Assembly: GCF_033546935.1 (NCBI RefSeq)
Contig: NZ_CP137854.1
Span: forward strand, 1,488,001 to 1,552,000
Length of the DNA stretch: 64,000 nt
Source: Xylophilus sp. GOD-11R
Lineage (GTDB): Bacteria > Pseudomonadota > Gammaproteobacteria > Burkholderiales > Burkholderiaceae_C
Direction of reading: 5' to 3'
Shown: piece after piece, positions 22,485 to 30,900 of the stretch
Layout of the letters: each line of letters begins with the position of its first letter
Numbering within the stretch: the first letter of the stretch is position 1
Program-made: the position numbers and the translations under genes
Notes under the pieces: generated by a model
Database searches by the model: none
Told to the model about the DNA's origin: nothing
The model's input: only the letters and a program-made list of their open reading frames with translations

Positions 22485-23683
22485 AGGAACTCGCGCCCTG
22501 GGAACTGCCTTTCTTCACGTCGGGGCACGACGAGGTGCTGGAGGCCATGCGCCGCTGGCGCGCTGCCTTTCCGGCGCTGCAGGCGCACATCGCGACCATG
22601 CCGCTCGACGCCCAGTGCCGCGCGGTGCTGCAGGCGCTGGGCGACGCCGGACTGCTGCGCTACGCGGTCGCCGGCAACGGCGGCGAGGGCGGAGGCGAAG
22701 GCAGTAGCGGCGTCATCGACGTGCGTTCGGCCTGCCTGGTGCGCGAAGCCCTGGCCTACGACAGCGTGCTGGCCGACTTCGTCTTCGCCATGCAGGGCAT
22801 CGGCTCGGCGGCGATCTGGCTGTTCGGCAGCGACGAGCTCCGCCGCCGCTATCTGCCCGGCATCCGCGACGGCTCGCGCTGCGCGGCCTTCGCCATGTCG
22901 GAGCCGGACGGCAGCTCCGACGTGGCCGGCCTGTCGACCCGCGCCCGCATCGACGGCGACGACTACGTGATCGACGGCGCCAAGGCCTGGATCTCCAACG
23001 GCGGCATCGCCGACCAGTACATCGTGATCGCCCGGACCGAAGACGTGCAGGGCGGCGGCGGGCTATCGGCCATCGTGGTGGACGGCGACACGCCGGGGCT
23101 GGTGATCGAATCGCGCACCGAGATCATCTCGCCGCATCCCATCGCGACGATCCGTTTCACCGGCTGCCGGGTGCCGCGCACCCAGCTCATCGGCGAAGCC
23201 GGCCGGGGTTTCAAGATGGCCATGGCCACGCTCGACTTCTTTCGCGCCTCGGTGGGCGCGGCAGCTACCGGCGTCGCCCGCCGCGCGCTCGACGAAACCT
23301 TGCAACGCGTCGCCGGCCGGCAGCTGTTCGGCACACCCATGGCCGAGATGGATACGGTGCGCATGAAGATCGCCGACATGGCGCTGGAGCTGGACACCGC
23401 CGCGCTGCTCACCTACCGCGCCGCCTGGCTCAAGGACACCTCCCGGCGTTCGGCCACGCGAGAGATCGCCATGGCCAAGCTCGGCGCCACCGAAGCCGCG
23501 CAGCGGGTGGTGGACGCGGCGGTGCAGCTCTTCGGCGGCACCGGCGTGAGCCAGGGCTCGATCATCGAGCAGCTCTACCGCGACATCCGGCCGATGCGCA
23601 TCTACGAAGGCGCCTCGGAGGTGCAGAAGCTGATCATCGGCAAGCGGACGCTGGCCGCGGGCGTGGCGGTCGTCGGGCCCTGA
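22481..23683 (+). CDS. Acyl-CoA dehydrogenase (cluster C)
   Basis: 400 residues, complete. [13 protein letters not shown] and AKAWISNGG (FAD/substrate contacts), the [14 protein letters not shown] segment and the C-terminal [16 protein letters not shown], where the Glu is the catalytic base of short-chain acyl-CoA dehydrogenases. It introduces the alpha-beta double bond and passes electrons to ETF. Last gene of cluster C; the following gene is convergent, 27 bp away. The segment after residue 65 has a Gly/Glu-rich loop ([11 protein letters not shown]) not typical of the family. Confidence 0.92.
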   Translation: MKELAPWELPFFTSGHDEVLEAMRRWRAAFPALQAHIATMPLDAQCRAVLQALGDAGLLRYAVAGNGGEGGGEGSSGVIDVRSACLVREALAYDSVLADFVFAMQGIGSAAIWLFGSDELRRRYLPGIRDGSRCAAFAMSEPDGSSDVAGLSTRARIDGDDYVIDGAKAWISNGGIADQYIVIARTEDVQGGGGLSAIVVDGDTPGLVIESRTEIISPHPIATIRFTGCRVPRTQLIGEAGRGFKMAMATLDFFRASVGAAATGVARRALDETLQRVAGRQLFGTPMAEMDTVRMKIADMALELDTAALLTYRAAWLKDTSRRSATREIAMAKLGATEAAQRVVDAAVQLFGGTGVSQGSIIEQLYRDIRPMRIYEGASEVQKLIIGKRTLAAGVAVVGP

Positions 23684-23710
23684 GCGGACGGGCGCCGCGC
23701 CCGTGCCGCA

Positions 23711-25393
23711 TCAGCGCCCGGCCGCCACCGCCGCGGCGCGGATCTCGCTCAGGCTGGCGGCCGGCGTCAGGGCTTCCGGGTCGACCTTGCAATGCACGAT
23801 GGCCGGCAGGCCTGACGCCACCGCTCGCTCGAAGGCGGCCGCGAACTCGTCGGTGCGATTGACCGTCTCGCCGTGCCCGCCGAAGGCGCGGGCATAGGCC
23901 GCGAAGTCCGGGTTGCGCAGCTGCGTGGCGCTGACCCGTCCGGGGTACTCGCGCTCCTGGTGCATGCGGATCGTGCCGAACATGCCGTTGTCCACCACGA
24001 TCACCACGATCGCCAGGCCGTACTGCACGGCGGTGGCGAATTCCTGCCCGTTCATCAGAAAGCAGCCGTCGCCGGCGAACGCCACCACCGTGCGTTCCGG
24101 ATGCAGGCGCTTGGCGCCCACGGCGGCCGGCACGCCGTAGCCCATCGAGCCGGAGGTTGGCGCCAACTGGGTGCCGTAGCGGCGGAACGGTAAAAAGCGG
24201 TGAACCCAAATCGCGTAGTTGCCCGCGCCATTGCAGACGATGGCGTCGGCCGGCAGCACCTGCGCCAGGTGGGCCATGACGGCGGCCATCTGCAGATCGC
24301 CCGGCGAGCGCACCGAGGCCGGGTCGGCGTAGGCGATTTGCGCCTGGCGGGCCTGGCGCAAGGCGTCGCCGCGCGCCGGGTCGGTGTCGGGCTCGATCGA
24401 AGACAGCGCCTGCACCAGCGCCTCGGGCGTGGCGCAGATTTCCAGGTCGGCCTGGTAGACCCTGCCGAGCTCCGCCGGATCCGGCAACACATGCACCAGC
24501 CGGCGCGACGACCGCGGAATGCCGAACAGGGTGTAACCCTGGCTGGGCGCTTCCGACATGCGCGCGCCGAGCAGCAGCACCAGGTCGGACTGCTCGAAGC
24601 AGGCGCGCAGGCCGGGCGAGATGGAATAGCCGAAGTCGCCGACGTAGTTGGGATGGTCGGCCGCGAACAGCATCTGCCGCCGCAGCGACACCGCCACCGG
24701 CAGCTGCAGCGACTCGGCGATGCGCGCGAAGGCCTGCACGCTTTGTTCGGTCCAGCGCGAACCGCCCAGAATCGCCAGCGGCCGTTTGGCTTTGGCGATC
24801 GTGGCGAGCAGCTCGGCCACCTGGTCGGGACCGGGATGCGCCTGCACCGCGTGCGCCATGGCGGCGTCCTCGGTCGCGGCCTGTTCGCGCAGCATGTCCT
24901 CGGGCAGGCCGATCACCACCGGGCCGCAGCGCCCGGACACCGCCAGGTGCACCGCCCGCGACACCACTTCCGGAATGCGGCCGGGCTCGTCGATCTCGGT
25001 GGCCCATTTGGCCAGAGGCCCGAAGGTGGCACGGTAGTCGAGCTCCTGCAGCGCGTCGCGTTCGCGCACGTGGCGCTCGACCTGGCCGACGAACACCAGC
25101 AGCGGCGTGGAGTCGTGCCGGGCAATGTGGATTCCTGGCGCCGCGTTGGTCGCGCCCGGCCCGCGTGTCACGAAGCAGGCGGCGGGCCGGCCGGTGAGCT
25201 TGCCGTGGGCCTCGGCCATCATCGTCGCGCCGCCTTCCTGGCGGCAGACGGTGACCTCGATATCCGAATCGTGCAGCGCGTCGAGCACCGCCAGGAAGCT
25301 CTCGCCGGGCACGCAGAACACATGCCGGATGCCATGGATGCGGAGCTGGTCGACCAGGATCTGGCCGCCGGTGCGAAGGGTTGGAGTGGGCAT
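23711..25393 (-). CDS. ThDP-dependent decarboxylase / acetolactate synthase-like enzyme
   Basis: 560 residues from ATG 25393 (a TTG four codons upstream is possible). It has the three-domain layout of the family: N-terminal PYR domain with the activating Glu in CRQEGGATMMAEA, a central Rossmann-like domain, and a C-terminal PP domain with the ThDP motif GDGCFLMNGQEFATAV...VDNGMFG. It could be an acetolactate-synthase-like, benzoylformate-decarboxylase-like or other 2-oxoacid-converting enzyme; no partner regulatory subunit is present, so valine/isoleucine biosynthesis is unlikely. Divergent from the cluster D operon. The N-terminal FCVPGESFLAVLDAL motif fits large-subunit-like catabolic enzymes. 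Confidence 0.88.
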   Translation of the reverse strand: MPTPTLRTGGQILVDQLRIHGIRHVFCVPGESFLAVLDALHDSDIEVTVCRQEGGATMMAEAHGKLTGRPAACFVTRGPGATNAAPGIHIARHDSTPLLVFVGQVERHVRERDALQELDYRATFGPLAKWATEIDEPGRIPEVVSRAVHLAVSGRCGPVVIGLPEDMLREQAATEDAAMAHAVQAHPGPDQVAELLATIAKAKRPLAILGGSRWTEQSVQAFARIAESLQLPVAVSLRRQMLFAADHPNYVGDFGYSISPGLRACFEQSDLVLLLGARMSEAPSQGYTLFGIPRSSRRLVHVLPDPAELGRVYQADLEICATPEALVQALSSIEPDTDPARGDALRQARQAQIAYADPASVRSPGDLQMAAVMAHLAQVLPADAIVCNGAGNYAIWVHRFLPFRRYGTQLAPTSGSMGYGVPAAVGAKRLHPERTVVAFAGDGCFLMNGQEFATAVQYGLAIVVIVVDNGMFGTIRMHQEREYPGRVSATQLRNPDFAAYARAFGGHGETVNRTDEFAAAFERAVASGLPAIVHCKVDPEALTPAASLSEIRAAAVAAGR

Positions 25394-25401
25394 GGCGATA
25401 T

Positions 25402-25451
25402 CCAATGAATGAAATGAAAGTGTCGCTGAATGACTGTTTTTGTTTCATTGG
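25402..25451. promoter_or_regulatory. Inverted repeat in divergent promoter of cluster D
   Basis: CCAATGAA at 25402-25409 and TTCATTGG at 25444-25451 are perfect 8-bp inverted arms separated by 34 nt of AT-rich DNA (with direct ATGAATGAAATGAAA repetition at the left). The left arm begins 8 nt upstream of the ThDP-enzyme ATG. The 142-bp region must hold both divergent promoters; an operator for the cluster IclR regulator is possible. Confidence 0.4.
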
Positions 25452-25535
25452 GGTTTTACAGGGCACAAGAAAAATTGCTTTGGATGAAAAATTGCCGCCA
25501 TTGGATGACGCCGAGCATCCGCAGGAGACCGATCC

Positions 25536-26642
25536 GTGAGCCACCCCTCGCTGCGCATCACCGATGTGCGCATCGCCCTCATCGAACTTCCCCTGGCCAA
25601 GCCGCTGCGCACGGCCATCCACGAGATCAGCCGGGCAGCCACGCTGATGGTCAGCGTCGACACCGATGCGGGTCTCACCGGCGAGGGCTACGGCTTCTGC
25701 TTCGACCTGGAGAAGCTCAAGGCCATCGCGCAGATGTGCGCCAGCCTCAGGGGCCACCTGGTCGGCCGCGATCCGCACGACGTGGAAGCCATCTGGGCCG
25801 GCATGCTGAAGTCGCTCAATTTCTACGGCCAGGCGGGTGTGGCGGTGCTGGCGATGAACCCGCTCGACATCGCCTGCTGGGACCTCATCGGCCAGGCCGC
25901 CGAACGCCCGCTCTACCAGCTTTTCGGCGCCTGCCGCGACCGGGTGCCGGTATATGCCAGCGCCGGCCTGTGGCTGTCGGCCGATATCGACGAACTGCGC
26001 GCCGAGGCCGCCGGCTTCGTGCGGCAGGGCTTCAAGGCGATGAAGATGCGCCTGGGTTCGGCCCGCTGGCAGGACGACGTGGAGCGGGTGGCGGCGGTGC
26101 GCGAGGTGATCGGCGCCGATTTCACGCTGATGGCCGATGCCAACCAGAGCCTGTCGGCGGTGGCGGCGCTGCGCCTGGCCCGGGCGCTGGAGCCCTTCGA
26201 CCTGGCCTGGTTCGAGGAGCCCATGCCCACGTGGTGCCACAAGGAAACCGCCGCGCTGGCCCGGGCGCTCGACACGCCCATCGCCAACGGCGAGACCGAA
26301 TACACCCGCTACGGCGTGCGCGCCATGGTGGAGGCCGGGGCGGCCGACATCATGATGCCGGACCTCCAGCGCATGGGCGGCTACACCGAGATGCGCAAGG
26401 CCATGGCCTACCTGGCCACGCTCGACATCCCCGTCGCGCCACACATCTTCACCGAGCACAGCCTGCACCTGGTGGCCTCGGCGCCCAACGCGATCTACGC
26501 CGAACACATGCCCTGGTTCGAGCCGATGTTCCAGGAGCGCATGGTGCTCGGCGCCGACGGCCTGGTCGACCTGCCGAAAGGCCCGGGCACCGGTTTCCGC
26601 TTCGACTGGAACGCGGTCGACGCGTGGCGCGTCGCGCCCTGA
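25536..26642 (+). CDS. Mandelate racemase/muconate lactonising enzyme family protein (cluster D, first)
   Basis: 368 residues starting at GTG 25536, with AGGAG 8 nt upstream. It is an enolase-superfamily member: capping domain, then the barrel with base pair Lys-x-Arg in KAMKMRLG, metal ligands Asp in MADANQS, Glu in WFEEPM and Glu in ANGETEY, and a His base in APHIFTEHSLHL. The Lys/His pair places it in the mandelate racemase subgroup, which racemises or dehydrates hydroxy or sugar acids after alpha-proton abstraction. First gene of an operon with a tautomerase and a complete ABC transporter. Confidence 0.9.
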   Translation: MSHPSLRITDVRIALIELPLAKPLRTAIHEISRAATLMVSVDTDAGLTGEGYGFCFDLEKLKAIAQMCASLRGHLVGRDPHDVEAIWAGMLKSLNFYGQAGVAVLAMNPLDIACWDLIGQAAERPLYQLFGACRDRVPVYASAGLWLSADIDELRAEAAGFVRQGFKAMKMRLGSARWQDDVERVAAVREVIGADFTLMADANQSLSAVAALRLARALEPFDLAWFEEPMPTWCHKETAALARALDTPIANGETEYTRYGVRAMVEAGAADIMMPDLQRMGGYTEMRKAMAYLATLDIPVAPHIFTEHSLHLVASAPNAIYAEHMPWFEPMFQERMVLGADGLVDLPKGPGTGFRFDWNAVDAWRVAP

Positions 26643-26686
26643 CATCCGCCGCTTTCGGCCTTCATACCAACGACAGGAGACAACCC

Positions 26687-26878
26687 ATGCCCATCATCCA
26701 GATCACGCTCATCGCCGGCCGCTCGGACGAGCAGAAGCAGGCGATGTATGCCGCCGTCACCGAGGCGGTGCACACCACGCTGGGCGCGCCCAAGGAGGCG
26801 GTCCGGATCATGGTCAACGAGATCCCGCCGCAGCATTTCGCGGTGGCCGGCGTGGCCAAGAAGGGGCCTTCGTCCTGA
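26687..26878 (+). CDS. 4-oxalocrotonate tautomerase family protein
   Basis: A 63-residue protein beginning MPIIQITLIAGRSDEQK, so the catalytic N-terminal Pro is exposed after Met removal, as in 4-OT subunits. The conserved arginine of the active site may be supplied by GRSDEQ or by AVRIMVNEIP. AGGAGA precedes the ATG. Members form hexamers that interconvert enol and keto forms of unsaturated oxoacids. It sits 44 bp after an enolase-superfamily gene, consistent with processing of an enol or oxo product of that enzyme. Confidence 0.88.
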   Translation: MPIIQITLIAGRSDEQKQAMYAAVTEAVHTTLGAPKEAVRIMVNEIPPQHFAVAGVAKKGPSS

Positions 26879-26927
26879 CGGCGCGCCTGCGCTTTCCGCT
26901 TCCCTCCAACGAAAAAAGAGACAGACC

Positions 26928-28115
26928 ATGAACCGCAGAACCGTGCTGAACCGGGCGCTGTCCGGCGCCTTTATTTCCCTGGCCTTCGCCGTGCCGCTGG
27001 CGGCGCACGCGGCCGACCCGATCCGCATCGGGTGGCTGTCCTCGCTGACCGGCGCGCTGTCGTCGGCCGCCATCGCCGAGAACCAGGGCGTGCAGTTCGC
27101 GATCGACGAGATCAACAACGCCGGCGGCATCAACGGCAGCAAGCTCGAACTGCTGACCCGCGACACGGTGGGCGACCCGACCAAGGCGGTGAACCTGGCC
27201 AACCAGCTGATCCACAGCGACAAGGTGGCCTTCATCATCGGCCCGGTCAACTCCGGCGAATCGCTGGCGACGGTGCCGGTGGTGTCGCGCGCGGGCATTC
27301 CCAACATCGTGATCGGCTCGGTCGACGAGCTGATCGACCCGGTGAAGTATCCGCGCGCCTTCCGGGTCATCAGCAGCAACGAGCAGTGGGTGCGCAACGG
27401 CAACGACTACGCCACCAAGACGCTGAAGAAGACCAAGGTGGCGATCATCGCCGACACCACCGGCTACGGCGTGGCCACCGCCAAGAAGGCCGCAGCGCTG
27501 CTGGAGGCGCAGGGCATCAAGCCGGTGTATTCGGTGGTGGTCGACGCCAACAAGACCAGCCTCACCGACGAGATGACCAAGGCGCGCGAGGCCGGCGCCG
27601 ACGTGGTCATGCCGTGGTCGGCGGCCACCGGCCTGCTGGCGCGGGTGCTCAACGCGCGCGGCGACATGCAGTGGAACGTGCCGGTGGTGGGCCATCCGGC
27701 CATCATGGGCACGCCGATCAAGGCGCTGCTCAACGCGCCCGGCTACTGGGAAAACACCTTCTCGGTCGGCTACGCCAGCACCACCTACGACGCCAACGGC
27801 CAGCTGCCCGCGGCCACCCGCAAGCTGATGGAGGCGATCAAGCCCAAACTCGGCGGCAAGATCGACTTCACCTTCTGGTGGGTGGCCATGGGCTACGACA
27901 CGGTGAAGGTGATCGAGCACGCGATCCGCACCGCCGGCTCCACCGATCCGGCCAAGATCCAGGCGGCGCTGGAGAAGACCCAGAAGCTGCCGGGCGTCTA
28001 CGCGCCGTTCTACTCGTACGGCCTTAAGGAACGCAACGGCTTCCCGGACGAAGGCATCGCCATCAACCGCGCCAGCACCTTCAAGGACGGCAGCTTCGAA
28101 AGGGCGCCGCAATGA
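26928..28115 (+). CDS. Branched-chain-type ABC transporter substrate-binding protein (cluster D)
   Basis: 395 residues with a leader (NRRTVLNRALSGAFI through AAHAADP, cleavage near residue 28) and the type I binding fold: IRIGWLSSLTGALSS, GGINGSKLELL, FIIGPVNSGESLATVPV and a C-terminal TFWWVAMGYDTVKVIEHA. It delivers its ligand to the permeases encoded directly downstream. The ligand is not necessarily an amino acid; the neighbouring enolase-superfamily enzymes point to a hydroxy or sugar acid or an aromatic derivative. Confidence 0.92.
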   Translation: MNRRTVLNRALSGAFISLAFAVPLAAHAADPIRIGWLSSLTGALSSAAIAENQGVQFAIDEINNAGGINGSKLELLTRDTVGDPTKAVNLANQLIHSDKVAFIIGPVNSGESLATVPVVSRAGIPNIVIGSVDELIDPVKYPRAFRVISSNEQWVRNGNDYATKTLKKTKVAIIADTTGYGVATAKKAAALLEAQGIKPVYSVVVDANKTSLTDEMTKAREAGADVVMPWSAATGLLARVLNARGDMQWNVPVVGHPAIMGTPIKALLNAPGYWENTFSVGYASTTYDANGQLPAATRKLMEAIKPKLGGKIDFTFWWVAMGYDTVKVIEHAIRTAGSTDPAKIQAALEKTQKLPGVYAPFYSYGLKERNGFPDEGIAINRASTFKDGSFERAPQ

Positions 28116-28152
28116 AGGCCGGCCTCGCGTATCGAGCCGGGGAGCGGCGGCC

Positions 28153-29013
28153 ATGCTGACGGTGCTGGTCACCGGCCTGGCCATGGGAGCGCTGTACGCG
28201 GCGGCAGCGCTCGCCTACAACGTGATGTATTCCACCTCCAAGGTGCTGAGCGTCACCACCGGCCACATCTTCATGCTGAGCGGCGTGGCGGCGGCCTTCC
28301 TGATCGGCGAGCTCAAGATGCACTGGAGCATCGGCCTGCTCGGCGCGCTGGCGGTGTCGCTGGTCTTCGGCCTGCTCACCGAGATCGTCGCGATCCGCCG
28401 CGTGCTGGCCCGCTCCGACGAGCACCTGTGGCTGCTCAGCACGCTGGCGCTGGCCACCATCGTGCAGCAGGCGGTGGGCCTGTGGTGGGGCACCGAGCCC
28501 AAGCCGTTTCCGCGCCTCATCGCGCAGGACTTCACCGCCGGTCCGTGGGACCAGAAGTATTGGCTGCCGATCGCCGCGGTGGTGCTGATCACGGTCGCGC
28601 TGGAGCTGTTCTACCGGCGCACGCTCTTCGGCAAGATCTTCATCGCGGTGTCCGAGGACCCCTTCGCCGCGCGCGCCCGGGGCATCGCCACCGACCGGGT
28701 GCGGGCCGCGAGCTACGCCATCGCCGGCCTGATCGGCGGGGTGGCGGGCTTCGCGGCGGCGCAGCTCACCTACGCCTACTTCGCGCTCGGCCTGTCGCTC
28801 ACGCTCAACGGCTTCATCGCGCTGGCGGTGGGCGGCCTGGGCAGCAACAGCGGTGCGCTGGTCGGCGGGGTGCTGCTGGGCCTGCTGACCAGTGTCGCCA
28901 CCTACTACTTCGGCGGTGCCTACCAGCAGACCATCGCGGTCGGCCTGCTGATGGCGTTCCTGCTGCTCAAGCCCGAAGGTCTCTTCGGCAACAAGAAGGC
29001 CCGACTCGTATGA
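28153..29013 (+). CDS. livH: Branched-chain-type ABC transporter permease, LivH-like
   Basis: 286 residues, strongly hydrophobic with about eight membrane segments and the family landmarks YAAAALAYNVMYSTSKVL near the N-terminus and IALAVGGLGSNSGALVGG near the C-terminus. The coupling segment RTLFGKIFIAVSEDPFAARARG contacts the ATPases. Its ATG lies 37 nt after the receptor stop and its stop overlaps the livM start (ATGA). Confidence 0.92.
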   Translation: MLTVLVTGLAMGALYAAAALAYNVMYSTSKVLSVTTGHIFMLSGVAAAFLIGELKMHWSIGLLGALAVSLVFGLLTEIVAIRRVLARSDEHLWLLSTLALATIVQQAVGLWWGTEPKPFPRLIAQDFTAGPWDQKYWLPIAAVVLITVALELFYRRTLFGKIFIAVSEDPFAARARGIATDRVRAASYAIAGLIGGVAGFAAAQLTYAYFALGLSLTLNGFIALAVGGLGSNSGALVGGVLLGLLTSVATYYFGGAYQQTIAVGLLMAFLLLKPEGLFGNKKARLV

Positions 29014-30080
29014 ACGCCACCACCCATTCCCTGCCGGCGACCCAGGTGCCGGCGGCCGGCGGCGACTCGCCGCGCCCGCATCCGGGCCGGCGCCTGGCGC
29101 TGGCGGCGGTCGGCCTGGTGGCGCTGGCCACGCTGCCCTTCTGGGCCGGCGACGACTACCACCTGCACCTGGCCGCGCTCATCGCCACCTTCTGGATCCT
29201 GGTGGCGGGGCTCAACCTGGTGGTGGGCTACACCGGCCTGCTGTCGCTGGGCCACGTGGCGCTGCTGGCGATAGGCGCCTACGCCTTCGCGATACTGGCC
29301 GGCACGCACGGCTGGCCGCCCTTCGTCGCGCTGGCGGCGGCCGGCGTCATCGGGGCGGGCTGCGGTTTCGTGCTGGGTCTTCCTTCGCTGCGGCTGCCGG
29401 GCTTCTACTTCGCGATGGCGACGCTGGCCTTCTCCATGATCGTCGGCGAGTTCCTGCTGGCGCAGGACACCCTGACCGGCGGCGGCGCGGGCCTGCCGGT
29501 GCCGGCCTTCGGCGCGCCGTTCGACTCGCTGCGCGGCTTCTACTGGCTGGTCACCGGGCTGGCGGTGGCGGTGACCTGGCTCACCTGGAACGTCACCCGG
29601 CTGATGTGGGGCAAGGCCATGGTGGCGCTGCGCGACAGCGAGGTCGCCGCCGCTTCCACGGGGGTGCCGGCCTTCGGCATCAAGCTCACCGTCTACACCT
29701 TCAGCGGGGCCACGGCCGCCATCGGTGGCGCGCTGTTCGGCTCCCTGCAGAGCTACATCACGCCCGACACCTTCCATTTCGAGCTGGGCATGTTCTTCTT
29801 CATCTGCATCGTGATCGGCGGGCGGGGCGCGATCCTCGGGCCGCTGGTGGGCACCATCGTGCTGACGGCGCTGCCGGAGGTGGTGGCGCCGCTGGCCAAG
29901 CTCGGGCAGTTCTTCTACGGCGCGCTGCTGCTGGCGGTGGTGCTGTTGATTCCCGAGGGCATGGGCAGCCTGATCGGCGTGCTGCGCGAGAAGCTGCATC
30001 CGAGCCGCAACGTCAAGCAGGTGGTGGCGCCCGACCTGGCGCGCCTGGCCGCCGCCCTGCGCCAGGAGCCGCAGGCATGA
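29010..30080 (+). CDS. livM: Branched-chain-type ABC transporter permease, LivM-like
   Basis: 356 residues. A polar, Pro-rich N-terminal extension of about 30 residues precedes eight to ten membrane segments with LVVGYTGLLSLGHVALLAIG and GGRGAILGPLVGT, both characteristic of LivM. The EAA-like coupling loop is GKAMVALRDSEVAAASTGV. Overlaps both neighbours by 4 nt (ATGA twice), so livH, livM and livG are translationally coupled. Confidence 0.92.
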   Translation: MNATTHSLPATQVPAAGGDSPRPHPGRRLALAAVGLVALATLPFWAGDDYHLHLAALIATFWILVAGLNLVVGYTGLLSLGHVALLAIGAYAFAILAGTHGWPPFVALAAAGVIGAGCGFVLGLPSLRLPGFYFAMATLAFSMIVGEFLLAQDTLTGGGAGLPVPAFGAPFDSLRGFYWLVTGLAVAVTWLTWNVTRLMWGKAMVALRDSEVAAASTGVPAFGIKLTVYTFSGATAAIGGALFGSLQSYITPDTFHFELGMFFFICIVIGGRGAILGPLVGTIVLTALPEVVAPLAKLGQFFYGALLLAVVLLIPEGMGSLIGVLREKLHPSRNVKQVVAPDLARLAAALRQEPQA

Positions 30081-30898
30081 GCGCCGCCACCTTGATGTCC
30101 GCCGAAGCGCCCCGGGTCGCGGCCGTGCCGGTGGCGGCCGGCCGCCACCTGCTGGAAGCCCACGAACTCAGCCGCAGCTTCGGCAACGTGCGCGCGGTCG
30201 ACTCGGTGTCGCTTTCGTTGCACGGCGGCGAGGTGCACGGCCTGATCGGCCCCAACGGCAGCGGCAAGACCACCTTTCTCAACCTGCTCACCGGCTTCTA
30301 CAAGGTCGACCAGGGCCGCATCACGGTCGACGGCCAGGACCTCACCGGCGCGGCGGTGCAGCGTCGCCCGGGCATGGGCATCGCCCGCACCTTCCAGAAG
30401 CCGCGCCTGCTCGGCAGCCTGAGCGTGCTCGACAACGCCATGCTCGGCGGCTGGGAACACACCACCGCCGGCTTCGTCTCCAGCGCGCTGGCGTTGCCCA
30501 AGGCACGCCGCGAGGCCCGCGCCGCCCGCGACCTGGCCGCCGAAATGCTGCACGGCGTGGGCCTGGGCCACATGCTCGACCGCAAGGCCAACCTGCTCGA
30601 CCATGCCGAGCAGCGCTTCCTGGAGATCGCCCGGGGGCTGACCATGCGGCCGCGTTTCGTGCTGCTCGACGAGCCCGCCGGCGGCCTGACCGAGCACGAG
30701 ATCGAGCAGCTCGCCGGCATCGTGCTCACCCTGCGCGACAGCGGCGTGGGCGTGCTGGTGGTGGAGCACCACACCGACTTCGTCTTCCGCGTCTGCAACC
30801 GGGTGACCACCCTGAACCTGGGCAAGAACATCGCCCACGGCACGCCCGAGGAGGTGCGCCGCCATCCGGAAGTCATCCGCGTCTACCTGGGAGCCTGA
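30077..30898 (+). CDS. livG: ABC transporter ATPase, LivG-like, with degenerate signature motif
   Basis: 273 residues. Walker A GPNGSGKTTFLNLL, the LivG-specific VARTFQ-type segment (GIARTFQKPRL), Walker B FVLLDEPAGGL and the switch His (VVEHHTDF) are intact. The ABC signature, normally LSYGEQ or LSGGQ in this family, reads LLDHAEQRFLEIARGL: the Ser and the Gly that contact the opposing nucleotide are Asp and Ala. If real, this site of the LivGF heterodimer would be catalytically weak, with LivF (intact LSGGQQQ) supplying the active composite site. An N-terminal extension of about 25 residues is low complexity. Confidence 0.9.
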   Translation: MSAATLMSAEAPRVAAVPVAAGRHLLEAHELSRSFGNVRAVDSVSLSLHGGEVHGLIGPNGSGKTTFLNLLTGFYKVDQGRITVDGQDLTGAAVQRRPGMGIARTFQKPRLLGSLSVLDNAMLGGWEHTTAGFVSSALALPKARREARAARDLAAEMLHGVGLGHMLDRKANLLDHAEQRFLEIARGLTMRPRFVLLDEPAGGLTEHEIEQLAGIVLTLRDSGVGVLVVEHHTDFVFRVCNRVTTLNLGKNIAHGTPEEVRRHPEVIRVYLGA

Positions 30899-30900
30899 GC

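Noticed and set aside
23634..26645. A 1003-codon open frame on the - strand across the ThDP enzyme and the first MLE gene
   Set aside because: It runs antisense to the MLE gene and out of frame with the ThDP enzyme. No domain motif appears and it crosses a divergent promoter.
30077..30898. LivG as a pseudogene because of its broken signature motif
   Set aside because: Full length, tightly overlapped with livM, with Walker A, Walker B and switch His intact; more likely a degenerate but expressed subunit.
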